Under the pieces are notes generated by a model. The model saw only the letters and a program-made list of their open reading frames with translations, was not told where the DNA came from and searched no databases. This document shows positions 33,601 through 44,473 of a stretch of 64,000 nucleotides of DNA, one piece after another. This DNA is from Notospermus geniculatus (taxonomy: Eukaryota > Nemertea > Pilidiophora > Heteronemertea > Lineidae): the NCBI GenBank assembly GCA_002633025.1, contig NMRB01000885.1, positions 194,143 to 258,142 of the forward strand, written 5' to 3'. Position numbers and translations under genes: made by a program. The first letter of the stretch is position 1. The number at the start of each line of letters is the position of its first letter.

Positions 33601-35444
33601 GGCTGACTGGCCCGAGTTGGAACAAATCATGGCGGGGGAGGGGGACATAGCTCTTTACGCCAATCCTGATCAGTCCTATATTACATGATATGTCATCGCT
33701 TTCGACAAAATAACTTATGTGGAAGTTTGTTGGCCATTGACGAAATCAAGTGCCGTTCCTTGACAAATGGAAATCTGATAAGTGGTTATAACTGCATTCC
33801 CTTCGGCGATGTTTAGCCAATATTTTTGTTCTAAGTCTCATCAACTTGTCTATTTTTTGATGGGATGTGCCCAGCCTTACCATTACAGGTGATCCGCGCG
33901 AACGCATCCTCCAAGTCGGTGCCGGTCGAGTCAACCTTTATCATCCCGTTGTCAGCATATCTCAGAATAAACCTGCAATGGATAAAGAGCTTATAGGTCA
34001 CTGGTGAATTAATTTCAGAATAAACTTGCGATGGTGTACTTATATTTGCATATTTTAATATGCAAATATAAGTACACCATAAAAAAGACTTAAAAGACTT
34101 AAAAGTCTTTTTTATCTTATATCTGTTTGTCGGATACTGGTTATACCCATCAATACGTTGTCGCCGCAAAAGGAAGTTGATCCCAAAAAAGCTTCGCCTG
34201 TAATATACATGATCTTATAGATCTCGTGAAGGGAGTCACGCGCTCTTTCATTTCGACGCTAACAAAATCATGTCACTACAATGTCCAACATTGTCTAAAA
34301 ATCTTGACAACGGATGGTTTTGTGTGTGGGTTCATTCTTTATTTCGCATTGATAGTTCATTCAGATCGGAGGCCTGTTGAAATATCGACGGAAGACACGA
34401 ATGTGCAGATAATTGGTGCGCTTGAGAGAGAACGGCACCTCAGGGTGTAGAACTCTGAAGTTCATAGCTCTCAATTCGTAATCACAAGAGAAATTGGTGG
34501 TAGATCTTCGTTTATACTGGAGTGGTATGAGATGAATCGACTATCGATTAGATATCGGCCTTCATGGGCGGAACCATGACACGCTTGGTCAGCTTTGTGC
34601 TCTTCTGTCGAATGATCACGTTGCATTTTTTCGAATGAAAATCATTCCTGAGTTCGCCCGTGTTGTCAAGCCCGATATAGGCCTACTCCTTGAAAGGTCA
34701 CATAAAAGCGCAGGTTCCATGATGAGTTGGGGTGGGTTTCTTGGTGATCATTGTAGGGCACAGAAAGTATCACTACATGGCAACATTAGGGGGAGAGCGC
34801 ATGCGTCTCGCATGAATTGATACTGATGATGAGTAGGCCTATCACTACTCGCATTTCCTATTGAATTTAAGGGTAAGAAGGCTAAGAACGTGAGTTCGGT
34901 AGGCCAGCCAAGGCCAATCTTGCTTACGACTTCGTAAATCGTTTTGGAGAAATAAAAGTGATGTAACGTTCAGCAAAATATTCGGGTTTGCCTCTGGTTG
35001 GTCAGGAGAAACAGCAACTCATCTTAAAGATGTAAAGGCCAACTAAAGTGAGACCGTTTTTGCTCGTATTGGCAAAAATGCCGCGAACATGGACATGAAA
35101 AGAACGCAGAATTTTAGGTCAGCAAGAACAGTAGGCCTATATCGATTGCCTTAGATGGTCGGCCTATATTATGCTCTCTCTCACTATGGGGTGGAAACAC
35201 TAAACTCTGGTGCAAGAACATGCATAATGTAAATACAGGCTAGACGAATTCACATGCCTGACATGCCAGGGGGAAATTTTAATACAATGACAACTTAGAT
35301 TACATTATTGTTATCGATATTTAGGCCTATTTGATTGGCTGAGTTAAAAATATGACACATTACTCACCAAGTTGTTGAGATATCATCGTCCCTGACCTCA
35401 TCATAGACATTTTGAATGGACACCTCATCAAGCTTTCGCGACAT
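30697..35444 (-). CDS. COTL1: Coactosin-like protein (ADF-H domain, actin binding)
   Basis: Four exons on the minus strand: 35444-35368, 33972-33881, 31582-31425, 30816-30697, all with GT-AG introns, giving 148 residues (human COTL1 has 142). Reads MSRKLDEVSIQNVYDEVRDD at the start. The core FAFITWIGERVKPLARAKVS matches coactosin's ALITWIGExVxxLxxAK stretch, and IDKAGGANYGD at the end matches the KKAGGANYD tail. Coactosins bind F-actin through one ADF-H fold and act in the cytoplasm; vertebrate COTL1 also binds 5-lipoxygenase, which cannot be inferred here. Phases are 2, 1 and 0. A second gene with the same phases lies in divergent orientation to the right. Confidence 0.92.
31170..31220. repeat. 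Perfect 24-bp-arm palindrome in the coactosin 3' intron
   Basis: AATAATTGTTCAACGCAAAT then ATCC, three spacer bases, and the exact inverse. A shorter AACGTAAATGTTCAAATAAT variant precedes it. It could form a hairpin in the pre-mRNA between exons 3 and 4. Confidence 0.7.
33117..33430. repeat. Two foldback elements in coactosin intron 2
   Basis: CATACTTCCTCGCCGAC (33116 on) is mirrored by GTCGGCGAGGAAGTATG near 33201-33217. Next to it, TTTCCAGAAATTTGCAAATT with CGACCCCAACCGGGTCTTC-like sequence is mirrored around 33360, and CTGACATTGCGAC flanks both sides (about 33240 and 33426), which looks like an element-end or target duplication. Confidence 0.55.
34031..34080. repeat. Near-perfect 50-bp palindrome in coactosin intron 1
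   Basis: ATGGTGTACTTATATTTGCA then TATT, two bases, and its inverse. Both arms contain the octamer ATTTGCAT or ATGCAAAT. A run of AAAAGACTTAAAAGACTT with its inverse follows directly. Confidence 0.7.
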
Positions 35445-36442
35445 CTTTTCTGCACCTTTTTCACCGAAATGGAGCACACGAACACCCGACCGGCTCAGCT
35501 AGACTCACTTCCCAAGTGATAGGGATGAGGGGCGGTGTACGCGCACGTGACCTATCGTCTGCTAAACGCACGAAACCCGGATGAGCGGCCGTGCACGCCA
35601 TCTTTCGACGAGTGGTGGAACTGAATGTGATTCAGGCGTGAAGCGAAAATGAACAATGGAATGATGTTGATAGTTCAATGTTTATCCCAGTTCAAGTTAG
35701 AATGAAAAGGATTCACAATCAATGGAGTTTCGATTTGACCCATGAGACAGACGATATAAACCCGGATTAGGCAACACGAAGTCATAATGTCAGTGTTTGG
35801 TTCATGAATTCATCGAGTCTCAGAATTGACATCGATATGTACCGTACCAATAGGAGCAGTCAGCCGCGCATATTCCCAACAGATGGCAGCAAAGGTCTAG
35901 CGGACCAATGTACAGGAAAATGTACGTGATTGCAGCTCGATCAGTAATGACTGGGTCCGCTAGATGCATTGAATTGGGCCGTAGTGACACCTAGTGGTCA
36001 ACTCGCTGACAGCTCCTATTCTTTAATGCACTGAGAATTTCCCTTAAAGTAGCAGCTGATGCCAATGATGAAATGTACATTAAAAGGATTATCTGCTGTA
36101 TTCCGATCACTTGTTGATGATCATCGGATAATCCGTCAGCTCATTAGCATAATGTGTCGGTTGCAGTCGACAAGGCCACGCGACAGAACTCGATTCCGTC
36201 AAGTCTGCTGCTTGGTGGAACTACACATGTTTCGCAAAAAACCAGTTAAAATTCAATAGCGAATAAAATGAAGTGTTTTTGTAATATAACTCAAAGAAGT
36301 AAAAAACGTTCTCAAGCAGCCTCCATGCATGGCTTCTGTTTTCCGTGGTTCGGCCTGTCTTCGATGGAGGGCTGTTCTTGGATGTTTTGATCACGTGGTA
36401 AGGACACGTACAACGAACGGAGGTTGCGAAGCCTGTAATGGT

Positions 36443-36645
36443 AAAGCCCGTGTCACACTGTGGCGACTAGCCGGGCGAATCCCCGCGAACTAGAATGAAA
36501 TGGTCCATGGACCATGGACATGCATCTCTCTGTCATTACACTAATGTCCAAAGGGGTGAGCACATGGTCCATGGACCATTTCATTCTAGTTCGCGGGGAT
36601 TCGCCCTCCTACATGTCCTAAGTCGCCACAGTGTGACCTGGGCTT
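36443..36645. mobile_element. Foldback MITE with AAGCCCGTGTCACACTGTGG ends
   Basis: Termini AAGCCCGTGTCACACTGTGG and CCACAGTGTGACCTGGGCTT are inverted, flanked by TAA-like sequence. A second, almost exact inverted pair (CGCGAACTAGAATGAAATGG with its complement, about 36494-36597) gives long arms around a short loop. Confidence 0.75.
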
Positions 36646-37118
36646 AAAACACGTTGGGTGGCGCTCGTGTAGCAAAATGACGTCGCTAGACCAACAAGCT
36701 TGTTCTTCAAAATGTGGAATCAAGCTGAGTGCCAAACAGGCATAAATCAGCTCTACATAGGCCTACATATACAGCATTGGGAGAGTTTTATGTATTACAG
36801 GAGAAACTGGAGTGCTGGAGACCCGTGCTGTCAACGAGAGGGCAACTTGAGGACAAAATGCAATGCTCAAAGAATGATAGTACTAGATAAGAGGGACGGC
36901 AGCTTGACTTCTTAGGGGGGACATCAGTTACTCAACCTAAACTTTCTTTTACGCACAGGAATCGCCTTAGGCACCTCTGAGAATCGTCAGTAGGGTTATT
37001 AGGGTTAAACTCGGGGTCAAGGGCTAGGGCTATAGGGTTAGGGGCTAAACGTAGGGAGGTATCTAGTACATAATATATAGAATACATTCTATATGTACCT
37101 CCCTTAGCCCCTACCCTA

Positions 37119-37451
37119 CACTGTTAGAAATTATTAAATTTACAGTAGTAATTCTGCAGTAATTTTACAGAAATTCCCTGCAGCAGAGTCCCCAGCACTT
37201 TCTGTAAATTTACATAATTTTTTTATGGTATGATTCATGTTTTCCTGTATTGGTTGGACTCCATTGGACATCCCATAATGATGCCTTCTGAGGGCAGTAT
37301 GAAAATATAATTTGGTCAGCCTCCAGTCAAATCTCTGTTGACATTTATTTACGTTTGTAATTTTACAGATCAGGTCTGTAATTTTACAGAACCGTCCTGG
37401 GGACTCTGCTGCACAGATTTTCTGTAAAATCTTCTGTTATTTCTAACAGTG
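37119..37451. mobile_element. CACTGTTAGAAAT-type MITE (copy 3, complete ends)
   Basis: Perfect inverted ends CACTGTTAGAAAT and ATTTCTAACAGTG. Reverse-complement relative of 14990-15270 and 18116-18446, with GCAGCAGAGTCCCCAGCAC and TCCTGGGGACTCTGCTGC inside. Confidence 0.8.
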
Positions 37452-37713
37452 CAGCCCTCGAGTTTAACCCTAATGACCCCGACGACTCTCAGACGACTCT
37501 TTTAGGGCCAGTAATGCTTTGGCTTTGGCCCTTTAACTCATACTTGTTTTATTTTCTTTGAATAAAGTTATATTTCAATCAAAAAAATGACCCTGACGAC
37601 TCTCAGCGGTCCCTGTGATTAGACAGAGCCATTAGTTAAAGCTAATGGCTCATCAACTGCTGCAAGGAGCGGAACGCGGGGTGGTCGGTCTTATTATATA
37701 ACCGTTGAGGGCC

Positions 37714-40700
37714 ATGAAACAAGAAGTGTCACATGGACTGAGCACACGGTTTGGGTATATCCTGCAATCATTACGCAGCCGAAGAGCCGAAGACGAACAC
37801 TGTCCCATCCTACACCAAAAAGATTACGGAACCTTTTACAATCCCGAAACCGTAAAAAAGGTTACAGACATCATGTTCGACATATTTAAAACAGAATCCG
37901 ACCCGGAGTTTGCCAAAGATGAGGATCACGAGTCGCAGAAACCGAAATCTAAGATCACCACCTACTCAAAACCAGCAGCAAACGACGAAAACCTCCTGGC
38001 GATCGACGACAACAGCAGTATCGCGTGCAAAGATTTCATCCAGCAAGTCCACGGACAGATAATGGATGATTCTTGTGATATTATGTGGTAAGTCTCACTT
38101 TCAAACAAACTGCGCGACGATTCTCGCGGTGTATTAGTTGGCCGCGAAATATGGTTTTGTTGGTAAAAAATAGGTTTAGGCCTAGCCTATAACGTATTGG
38201 GGTCGTCGCTGACCAGCATATTTCCGATGTGTTTCGGAGAGGTAAGGAAGCTGCTATAATCTCTTGGTCTCTGCTTGGAGGAATTCAATATCTCTGGGAT
38301 CCCAGGTTTAGAAATGCGTATTGGCCTGTACCACGCCCAAATGAAGCAATTTCTCCCCGAATTTCTCCTGGACGTTCTTTCTGTAGCATCGATGTTTGCA
38401 TGGAATGGTAAACACGGCGCATCTCGATCTACCTTCACTTGTGCCCTGATCATGCCTTTTTTCGGGAGGTGGCGGAGACAAGACTTCCGTCGGTTGATAC
38501 TTCAGCATTATGCTATTGTCTATGGACAACTCAACCACGAAACAGTAGCTTACTGGTTGTGTCACTGCATGGTCTCAACCACAGGTGCCTGGAGGACGGT
38601 CAGTGAGTAAATAGGGGCCGTTTTACTGACAACACCCGTTTTACGGACAACGTAAAACGGGTGTTGTCAGTAAAACGGCCCCTATTTACCCACTGACCGT
38701 CCTCCAGGCACTTGTGTCTCAACGTAACGTTAAGTCGTAGGAAACCCTAGACTAAAACTGCCCACTGAGAGCCAACTCCCACGAGAAAACTCCCGAGAGC
38801 GCCTTGACAAGCACAGGAGAACTAGAGCCCAGGCAGGCCTGGACAATCATTTACTTGCTGCCCTGTACGATAACGTGAGTGGCCCTAATTTTCCAATCCA
38901 ATGATATGGAAAGTCAAATAATTATTATAGCCATGAAAGTTTAAGGGCGACGGACTCCCGGAGCTAAGAGGTCATTATTTCCAATGGATGAACCCCGGAG
39001 AACTTCTCGCTTCGGGAAATGCCCTGTGAGTGTACGGCTCATGCATGGACAACTCGGGCCACTTCGGCGTTCACGGGTATGACGAAATAGGCCTACCCCT
39101 AGACATGTATAAATTAGCATGGCAGTTCAGCTGGCCAAATGAATAGCTAATTAGGAAGGAGAAAGGTCTTTCATCGTTCTGGACTACCTGATGACCTACC
39201 ACCTGATAGCCTAGTGGTTATCACGTCCGCTTAGCAAGCGGCAGGTCCCGGGTTCGAATCCAGCCCGGGCCATATGGGATTTCATTCCCGGCTCTTCACG
39301 TCCGTCGCATGGGACAGTAGCCGTGGTGCCTTGTACCTTGTGTCTTTGCAAGGGCAAGTAAAATACCCCATCCAAGTGAGGAACATGAGTAGCTTGTGAT
39401 GGCCTCCTCCGTACTTACCAGGGCCAATAATGCTATATCGTCGGCCCTGACGGAAAAATGAAATACAAATACAAAATACAAATGACCTACCAACCTGCGC
39501 GCTGCAGTCGTGGCTTGTAAATGCAGAAGTCCGATGTAAATTTGTTAGCAAGGACTGGGTACCAGTCTATCATCGTTCTAAAGTTTGACCTTGTTCCCGT
39601 TAGTCTGATGGAAATGGTATAGGCTAGATTCTTACCAGTGTACACCGAGACCGAATTGGAAAACAAAATTATGTCTGGCCATGTAGGTTTTCTTTATCAC
39701 ACCCAAAGCTCTTCAGCTCTGATAAATCATGCCTCAATCACCAAGAGAACAAAAATATCATATGGACGATGTGCAGCCTTTGCCATTGGTAGTACTGTAC
39801 ATCTCAACTGATCACTGAGGACAAGAAGGCTTCGGCATCAATGACCGCTGTCGATCAGTATGTCTTCCAACTGTCATTTGTGAGTCACAGGCCTCGGGCA
39901 CTCGCCATGTGATTCTGAAGTGCGTGATGCACACACCAACCGTATGCAAACAATTTTTTCTTTCTTAAAGGATGCTCCTAAGATTTACCAACACTGCAGC
40001 AAAGGGCAGGATGATCTACCTGGCGGCAACAGGGAAGGATTATGATGATTTCCTTGGTCACTTGTGTGTCGGTACGTACTCTAAACTAAATTACTAGTTA
40101 TGCTGTAGGCTCTACTTTCACTTCTGTAAGGGCAGTGCAGGTGTAAAGGGAAAGAATGTCCTAGGAAAAACTGTCCTGGGAACAAAAGATATATTGTTAC
40201 ATTGAATCTCTGGCGATTGGTTTCTATACCCATGCCGCTTATTCCGTCATTCAACAATAGAAGTGGACACTTTTACAGGGGGACACTCTTTCCTACTACA
40301 CCTGCCTAGTCTTTTCACAAAATACAGTCATTCAGAGAGATGGGCAACATGCCACAAGTGGTGAGCATTTTCATCTAAATGGACATGTATAGGCATTCTG
40401 GTATGGCACCCGTTCAAATAGGAGTGCATACACGTCCTAGATCATAGCTCTTCCTTCCCTAAATTCTCTGCAGACACTCACGTCGCCTATGGATACGCCA
40501 GAATAAGATACACCACGAAAGATGGTGAAGCCGATGAGACAAGTGCATTGATATTCTGGGTCGGGAAGGACACAAAACTTGCCGAAAAGGCCGAAGTCTC
40601 CCACGACAGGGATGCAATTGAGCAAATGCTTCGGGTAAGACACAGTTCACTGCTTGATTACTCCGATTTTCAAATAATGTATCATTTGGCGAACTCCAAA

Positions 40701-40842
40701 TGTTGCTAGTGAAAAGTAAATACTAACAGAAACTTTTCTTATCTTTTCACAATAGGACCACGATAAAGTGTACGTGACGGGTAAAAAGAGTGAGATAGCA
40801 TACAAGAGGATAACGTTCAATGCTCAGCTCGCCACATTTTGA
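37714..40842 (+). CDS. Second ADF-H (coactosin-like) protein with long N-terminus
   Basis: Four exons: 37714-38087, 39971-40071, 40474-40634, 40756-40842; 240 residues. The start is the ATG at 37714. The C-terminal ~130 residues follow coactosin in order: CKDFIQQVHGQIMDDSCDIM, then GKDYDDFLGHLC, then AYGYARIRYTTKDGEADE, then LIFWVGKDTKLAEKAEVSHD. Intron phases 2, 1 and 0 fall at the same places as in the coactosin gene to the left, including the split Trp and the split Asp, so the genes are paralogs. The ~100-residue N-terminal extension is charged, contains no domain I know, and is unique to this copy. The tail ends NAQLATF and lacks the AGGANY end. Actin binding is likely but unproven, since several surface residues differ. 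Confidence 0.82.
38585..38711. repeat. 127-bp palindrome with 60-bp arms
   Basis: Left arm GTGCCTGGAGGACGGTCAGT onward (38585-38644), 7-bp spacer GGACAAC, right arm to 38711. I see a single mismatch in 60 bp. It lies in intron 1 of the second ADF-H gene. Confidence 0.85.
39202..39481 (+). mobile_element. Full-length tRNA-derived SINE with 11-bp TSD
   Basis: A box TAGCCTAGTGG (39207-39217) and B box GGTTCGAATCC (39251-39261) head a ~280-bp element ending in an AAATACAAATAC-type tail. ATGACCTACCA flanks it at 39191-39201 and 39482-39492. The 85-bp insert at 9127-9211 is a truncated copy of its 3' end. It lies in intron 1 of the second ADF-H gene. A tRNA-like anticodon loop (TTAGCAA) is still visible but the T stem is mispaired. 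Confidence 0.85.
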
Positions 40843-41587
40843 TGATCGGGCCAAGAGTCGATCTGTGCAAGCCAATGTTCCAGTCGTGACGTACTTCCTG
40901 AGATGTGTGCAAAGTACTTTGTCCTTTTCGGGTGTAGACTAAAAGTCTTGATCATAGCGAACCAAAACACTGGTACCGCACTCAGATTCCCAATGAAAAA
41001 AACCTACTGGTGGAACAATCGCCAGAATTCAACAACGAACAATTTTCGGTTAAGCAAGGAATCCACCATTGATTTTCAAGCTTTTTGCGTTGCGACTTGC
41101 TTTGCAACTGGGATGCGTTGCAACTGGGCACTCCATCGCCGTAGTGGACTCGCTAGACGTGATTTCCACCAATGGCGAAGATGTGGTCAATTTCAGTCGG
41201 CAATCGGTCGGCGACCGGTATCACTTCCTTGCGATCGTGTTCAATCGCAGGTAGCAGGTTGCAAAGCAAGTCGGAACGCAGAAAATCAGCAGTGGATTCC
41301 TAGCTTTAACCATCTGTATAGACTTCTCATTTATCGACTACATTCTGTACAGTCACCAACGCATGTGTTGCTTTGCCCTGAATAGCCTGACGTGCGTTAG
41401 TGCTGAAATTTGGTGTAACAGTGAGCTCACGAACAAGTTTTCTAACACTGCTTTAATCCTTACACTACATTTTTGTTGTCACTTCCAATATCCCTTTTAT
41501 CCCTTTGCAAGACAGATGTGCATGAGGCAATGTTGTGTTGGAGGTAGTTGTCGCCGCAAAACTCGCCCTTCAACACCCATACATATT
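40843..41587. other. Intergenic stretch with a TTAA MITE
   Basis: Contains the MITE at 41050-41309 and a repeat X copy (about 41395-41587) that recurs at about 42405-42590 (GGTGTAAC, TTGTCGCCGC tracts). No gene supported. Confidence 0.5.
41050..41309. mobile_element. TTAA-flanked MITE (second copy)
   Basis: Reverse complement of 8490-8780. Ends TTAAGCAAGGAATCCAC and GTGGATTCCTAGCTTTAA. The inner TTGCAACTGGG and CGATCGTGTTCAATCGCAG tracts are shared. Confidence 0.75.
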
Positions 41588-42075
41588 ATATACCCGCTGG
41601 CCATGTTATAAAATTCGATAAAAGGGTTCAACAAAAGGTAATAATGAATTCGCCTCACGGTGTTGTGTGAAACATATAATAATCAAGACAATACTATCGG
41701 CGATGGCCAGGGCTCGAAGTAGGATGGACGTCGATGAGTACGGCCGCTCTTTTCCAATGACTATAAAGGCAAGGCAGTTTCCTGCTAGGCCTATGTAATG
41801 TGGACCAATTATCAATCACGTGAAGGATGAAACGCAGATACCGTCTTGAGCTGCTAAAGGATTTCATTCGATAACCCCACAAACAACGCAGAGCAGCTCG
41901 ACGTACCGATGTTGTCAGATTTGACCTGATATACATCGACTGCGTTGTTATTTTAGCAATCCATCATGTTCATGAATCGAGGCAAACGCACTCCGACTGC
42001 TGTTTAAAAAGGACCGGAAGAAAGTATTTAGCTCGAAATTGACTCCTGGGATAGCAAATTTCAAAGAGTTTCGCC
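41588..42075 (-). pseudogene. Truncated GPCR pseudogene fragment (TM1-TM2)
   Basis: Reverse-strand sequence closely related to the N-terminal part of the GPCR at 45.9-46.4 kb: GLAGNCLAFIVIGKERPY and STSILLRALAIADSIVLI. A one-base insertion after IVLI shifts the frame, and similarity stops in the residues before TM3 (NMASGY), where unrelated repeat sequence begins. Upstream similarity to the intact copy ends near the position where the retrotransposon starts in that copy, which helps define the insertion point. Confidence 0.75.
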
Positions 42076-43981
42076 GACTCCCGCTTTGTGAATTGGCCGA
42101 GTCCATAGTCGAACTAAGATTCACTGTGAGCCCTGGTTGATTGTACTTCCTGGAGATTTTTATGAATCACTGGAAGTTAACCTCCTGCTAATTTTGCCCT
42201 CTTTACGAATACGAATAAACGTCATGTAAAAGCATTCCTATCAGAGATAGATGGGCATTTACTTAACCATGAATTGGCCCGCTTGGCACTGAATTGGGCG
42301 GCAGCGACTCCTATTGGTCACCTGACTTACAGCTCCATATTGTTTTAGGATTTCATTCGGTAACCTGGAACACCTCACAACATCTCAATGAATCTGTCGG
42401 CGATGAAGTTTGGCGTAACTACACAAAGGTACATAGGGCCAACACAAATAATCACTGACATCTACATGTATTGTATTTTTTACATTCCTTTATCACTACA
42501 AGACAGCTTTTTGCATGTGGCACTGTTGTTGTTTTTGTGGTCGTTGTCGCCGCCAAAAGAGCCGCTCAACACACCTATTTTTAAATCCGCCGTTGGTGTT
42601 ACTGGATACGAGTTGGTTTTGCAGGCGAACACCATCAGCGACTTTAGTTCAGGTGAAACATTTGATCACCTAAAACACATCAACGGTGAATGCAAAACAT
42701 TTTGCGTTCATTGCCAATGCGTTTCAAGTGATCTCAAGACGGCAGAGATGCGAATACATAGGGGAGACCGGGGCTGGTTGTAACAGGGGTAGGTTGTAAC
42801 AGAGCTAATATTTCCTTGAATATCCACTGGGAAGGGCTGAGATTCCTCACATATATTGACATTGATACCGGCCACCTTTGTACCAAAGGGCATCTGAATG
42901 TCCGGATTGACTTTCCAAAAAATCGACAAAAACCGTTTTTAGTACATGAAAGTAAAAAATGACCTGATCAGAAAATCTCTTCTGCTTCACTGCCTGTGCA
43001 GTTTTAGAAGTTTGTTTGGATACTATTTGAACAAGAAAAGGACATCGGAGCGATGTCTATGGTTTCCGATGAGAAGTTTACTACTCTAGAGCTAGATAAC
43101 TGTGACCTTGACCTCTGACCTTGAGAAGTATTGCGTAACTTGAACAGGGATCCTTGATTTAACTTCAGGAAGGAGATGGTTAATTCTGGCTTCTAATAAG
43201 TTTTCTCCTGAAATTCTGAGCTACACTTTAGAACTGTTTGACCTTGACCTTGACCTCTGGCCTTCAAGGTCATTGCGTAATCTGGGAGCTCATCCTTGAT
43301 AACCTAGGTGCAGGTGAAGGTTTTAGGCTTCCACCATCACCAGGTTCTGACTTATGTTATTTGTGACAGTTGACTGTGACCTTGACCTCTGACCTTGAGA
43401 AGTATTGCGTAACTGGAACAGGATTCCTGATAAAACCTGTCGGGGATGGTTAATTCAGGCTTCTTAATCGTTTTCTGCTGAAATTCAGAGGAGATTTGCA
43501 CTTTAGAACTGTTTGACCTTGACCTTGACCTCTGACCTTCAAGGTCATTGCGTAATCTGAAAGCTCATCCTCGATAACCTAGGTGTAGCTGAAGGTTTTA
43601 GGCTTCTACCATCACCAGATGCTGACTTATGTCATGTTATCAAATTTGAATATCAAATCTCACCATGATATCAGCGAATATCATGCGACCGAGCAGGTGC
43701 AAACTGAAAAATTCAATTGCAATAACATCCGTGGATGAGCTATGATGTTGTGATACCAGTTTCAAGTCGCTTACTGTGGCAGATCTCCCGATATGTCAAA
43801 ATATCAAATTTGATATATCAATATCATTATGATGCTGACACTGGAGGATAAATTCGTTGATGCCAGTATCTTGCCAAGGGTCATAAACATAGGGAAGGAA
43901 CTTGTTACTAGTGCTCTACCTGGCCTCGGAGACAAGTTATTCAAGAAACAAAAGTGTGACAGACAAAATCTCAACTTTTGA
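42076..43981. other. Intergenic DNA with repeat X and a TGACCTTGACC tandem array
   Basis: About 42405-42590 repeats 41395-41587. 43080-43640 is the nuclear-receptor-half-site repeat listed separately. The frame at 42388-42783 crosses repeat X and is not supported as a gene. Confidence 0.45.
43085..43640. repeat. ~285-bp tandem duplication rich in TGACCTTGACC
   Basis: Two direct copies (about 43085-43370 and 43373-43640). Each has GACTGTGACCTTGACCTCTG followed by ACCTTGAG, and farther on TTGACCTTGACCTTGACCTC with TCAAGGTCA. The latter is the extended nuclear-receptor half site used by ERR/SF-1-type receptors. Eight or more such half sites lie in 550 bp. Confidence 0.7.
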
Positions 43982-44443
43982 NNNNNNNNNNNNNNNNNNN
44001 NNNNNNNNNNNNNNNNNNNNNNNNNNNNNNNNNNNNNNNNNNNNNNNNNNNNNNNNNNNNNNNNNNNNNNNNNNNNNNNNNNNNNNNNNNNNNNNNNNNN
44101 NNNNNNNNNNNNNNNNNNNNNNNNNNNNNNNNNNNNNNNNNNNNNNNNNNNNNNNNNNNNNNNNNNNNNNNNNNNNNNNNNNNNNNNNNNNNNNNNNNNN
44201 NNNNNNNNNNNNNNNNNNNNNNNNNNNNNNNNNNNNNNNNNNNNNNNNNNNNNNNNNNNNNNNNNNNNNNNNNNNNNNNNNNNNNNNNNNNNNNNNNNNN
44301 NNNNNNNNNNNNNNNNNNNNNNNNNNNNNNNNNNNNNNNNNNNNNNNNNNNNNNNNNNNNNNNNNNNNNNNNNNNNNNNNNNNNNNNNNNNNNNNNNNNN
44401 NNNNNNNNNNNNNNNNNNNNNNNNNNNNNNNNNNNNNNNNNNN
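43982..44443. other. Assembly gap (462 Ns)
   Basis: A run of N. No frame through it is meaningful. Confidence 0.99.
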
Positions 44444-44473
44444 AAAGTTCGTTCTAACCAAACTGTGAGCAGT

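Larger units (their letters stand above)
35445..37713. other. Divergent interval between the two ADF-H genes
   Basis: 2.3 kb that must contain both 5' regions. It includes a long-armed MITE at 36443-36645, a CACTGTTAGAAA-type MITE at 37119-37451 and an AGGGGCTA-type inverted repeat around 37030-37115. No third gene seen. Confidence 0.55.

Noticed and set aside
39202-39275. A functional tRNA gene (anticodon loop TTAGCAA)
   Set aside because: The T stem is mispaired, the acceptor stem does not close, and the sequence continues into a 280-bp SINE with target-site duplications.
42388-42783. 131-residue frame as a gene
   Set aside because: It crosses repeat X, which is also present at 41395-41587, and shows no domain.
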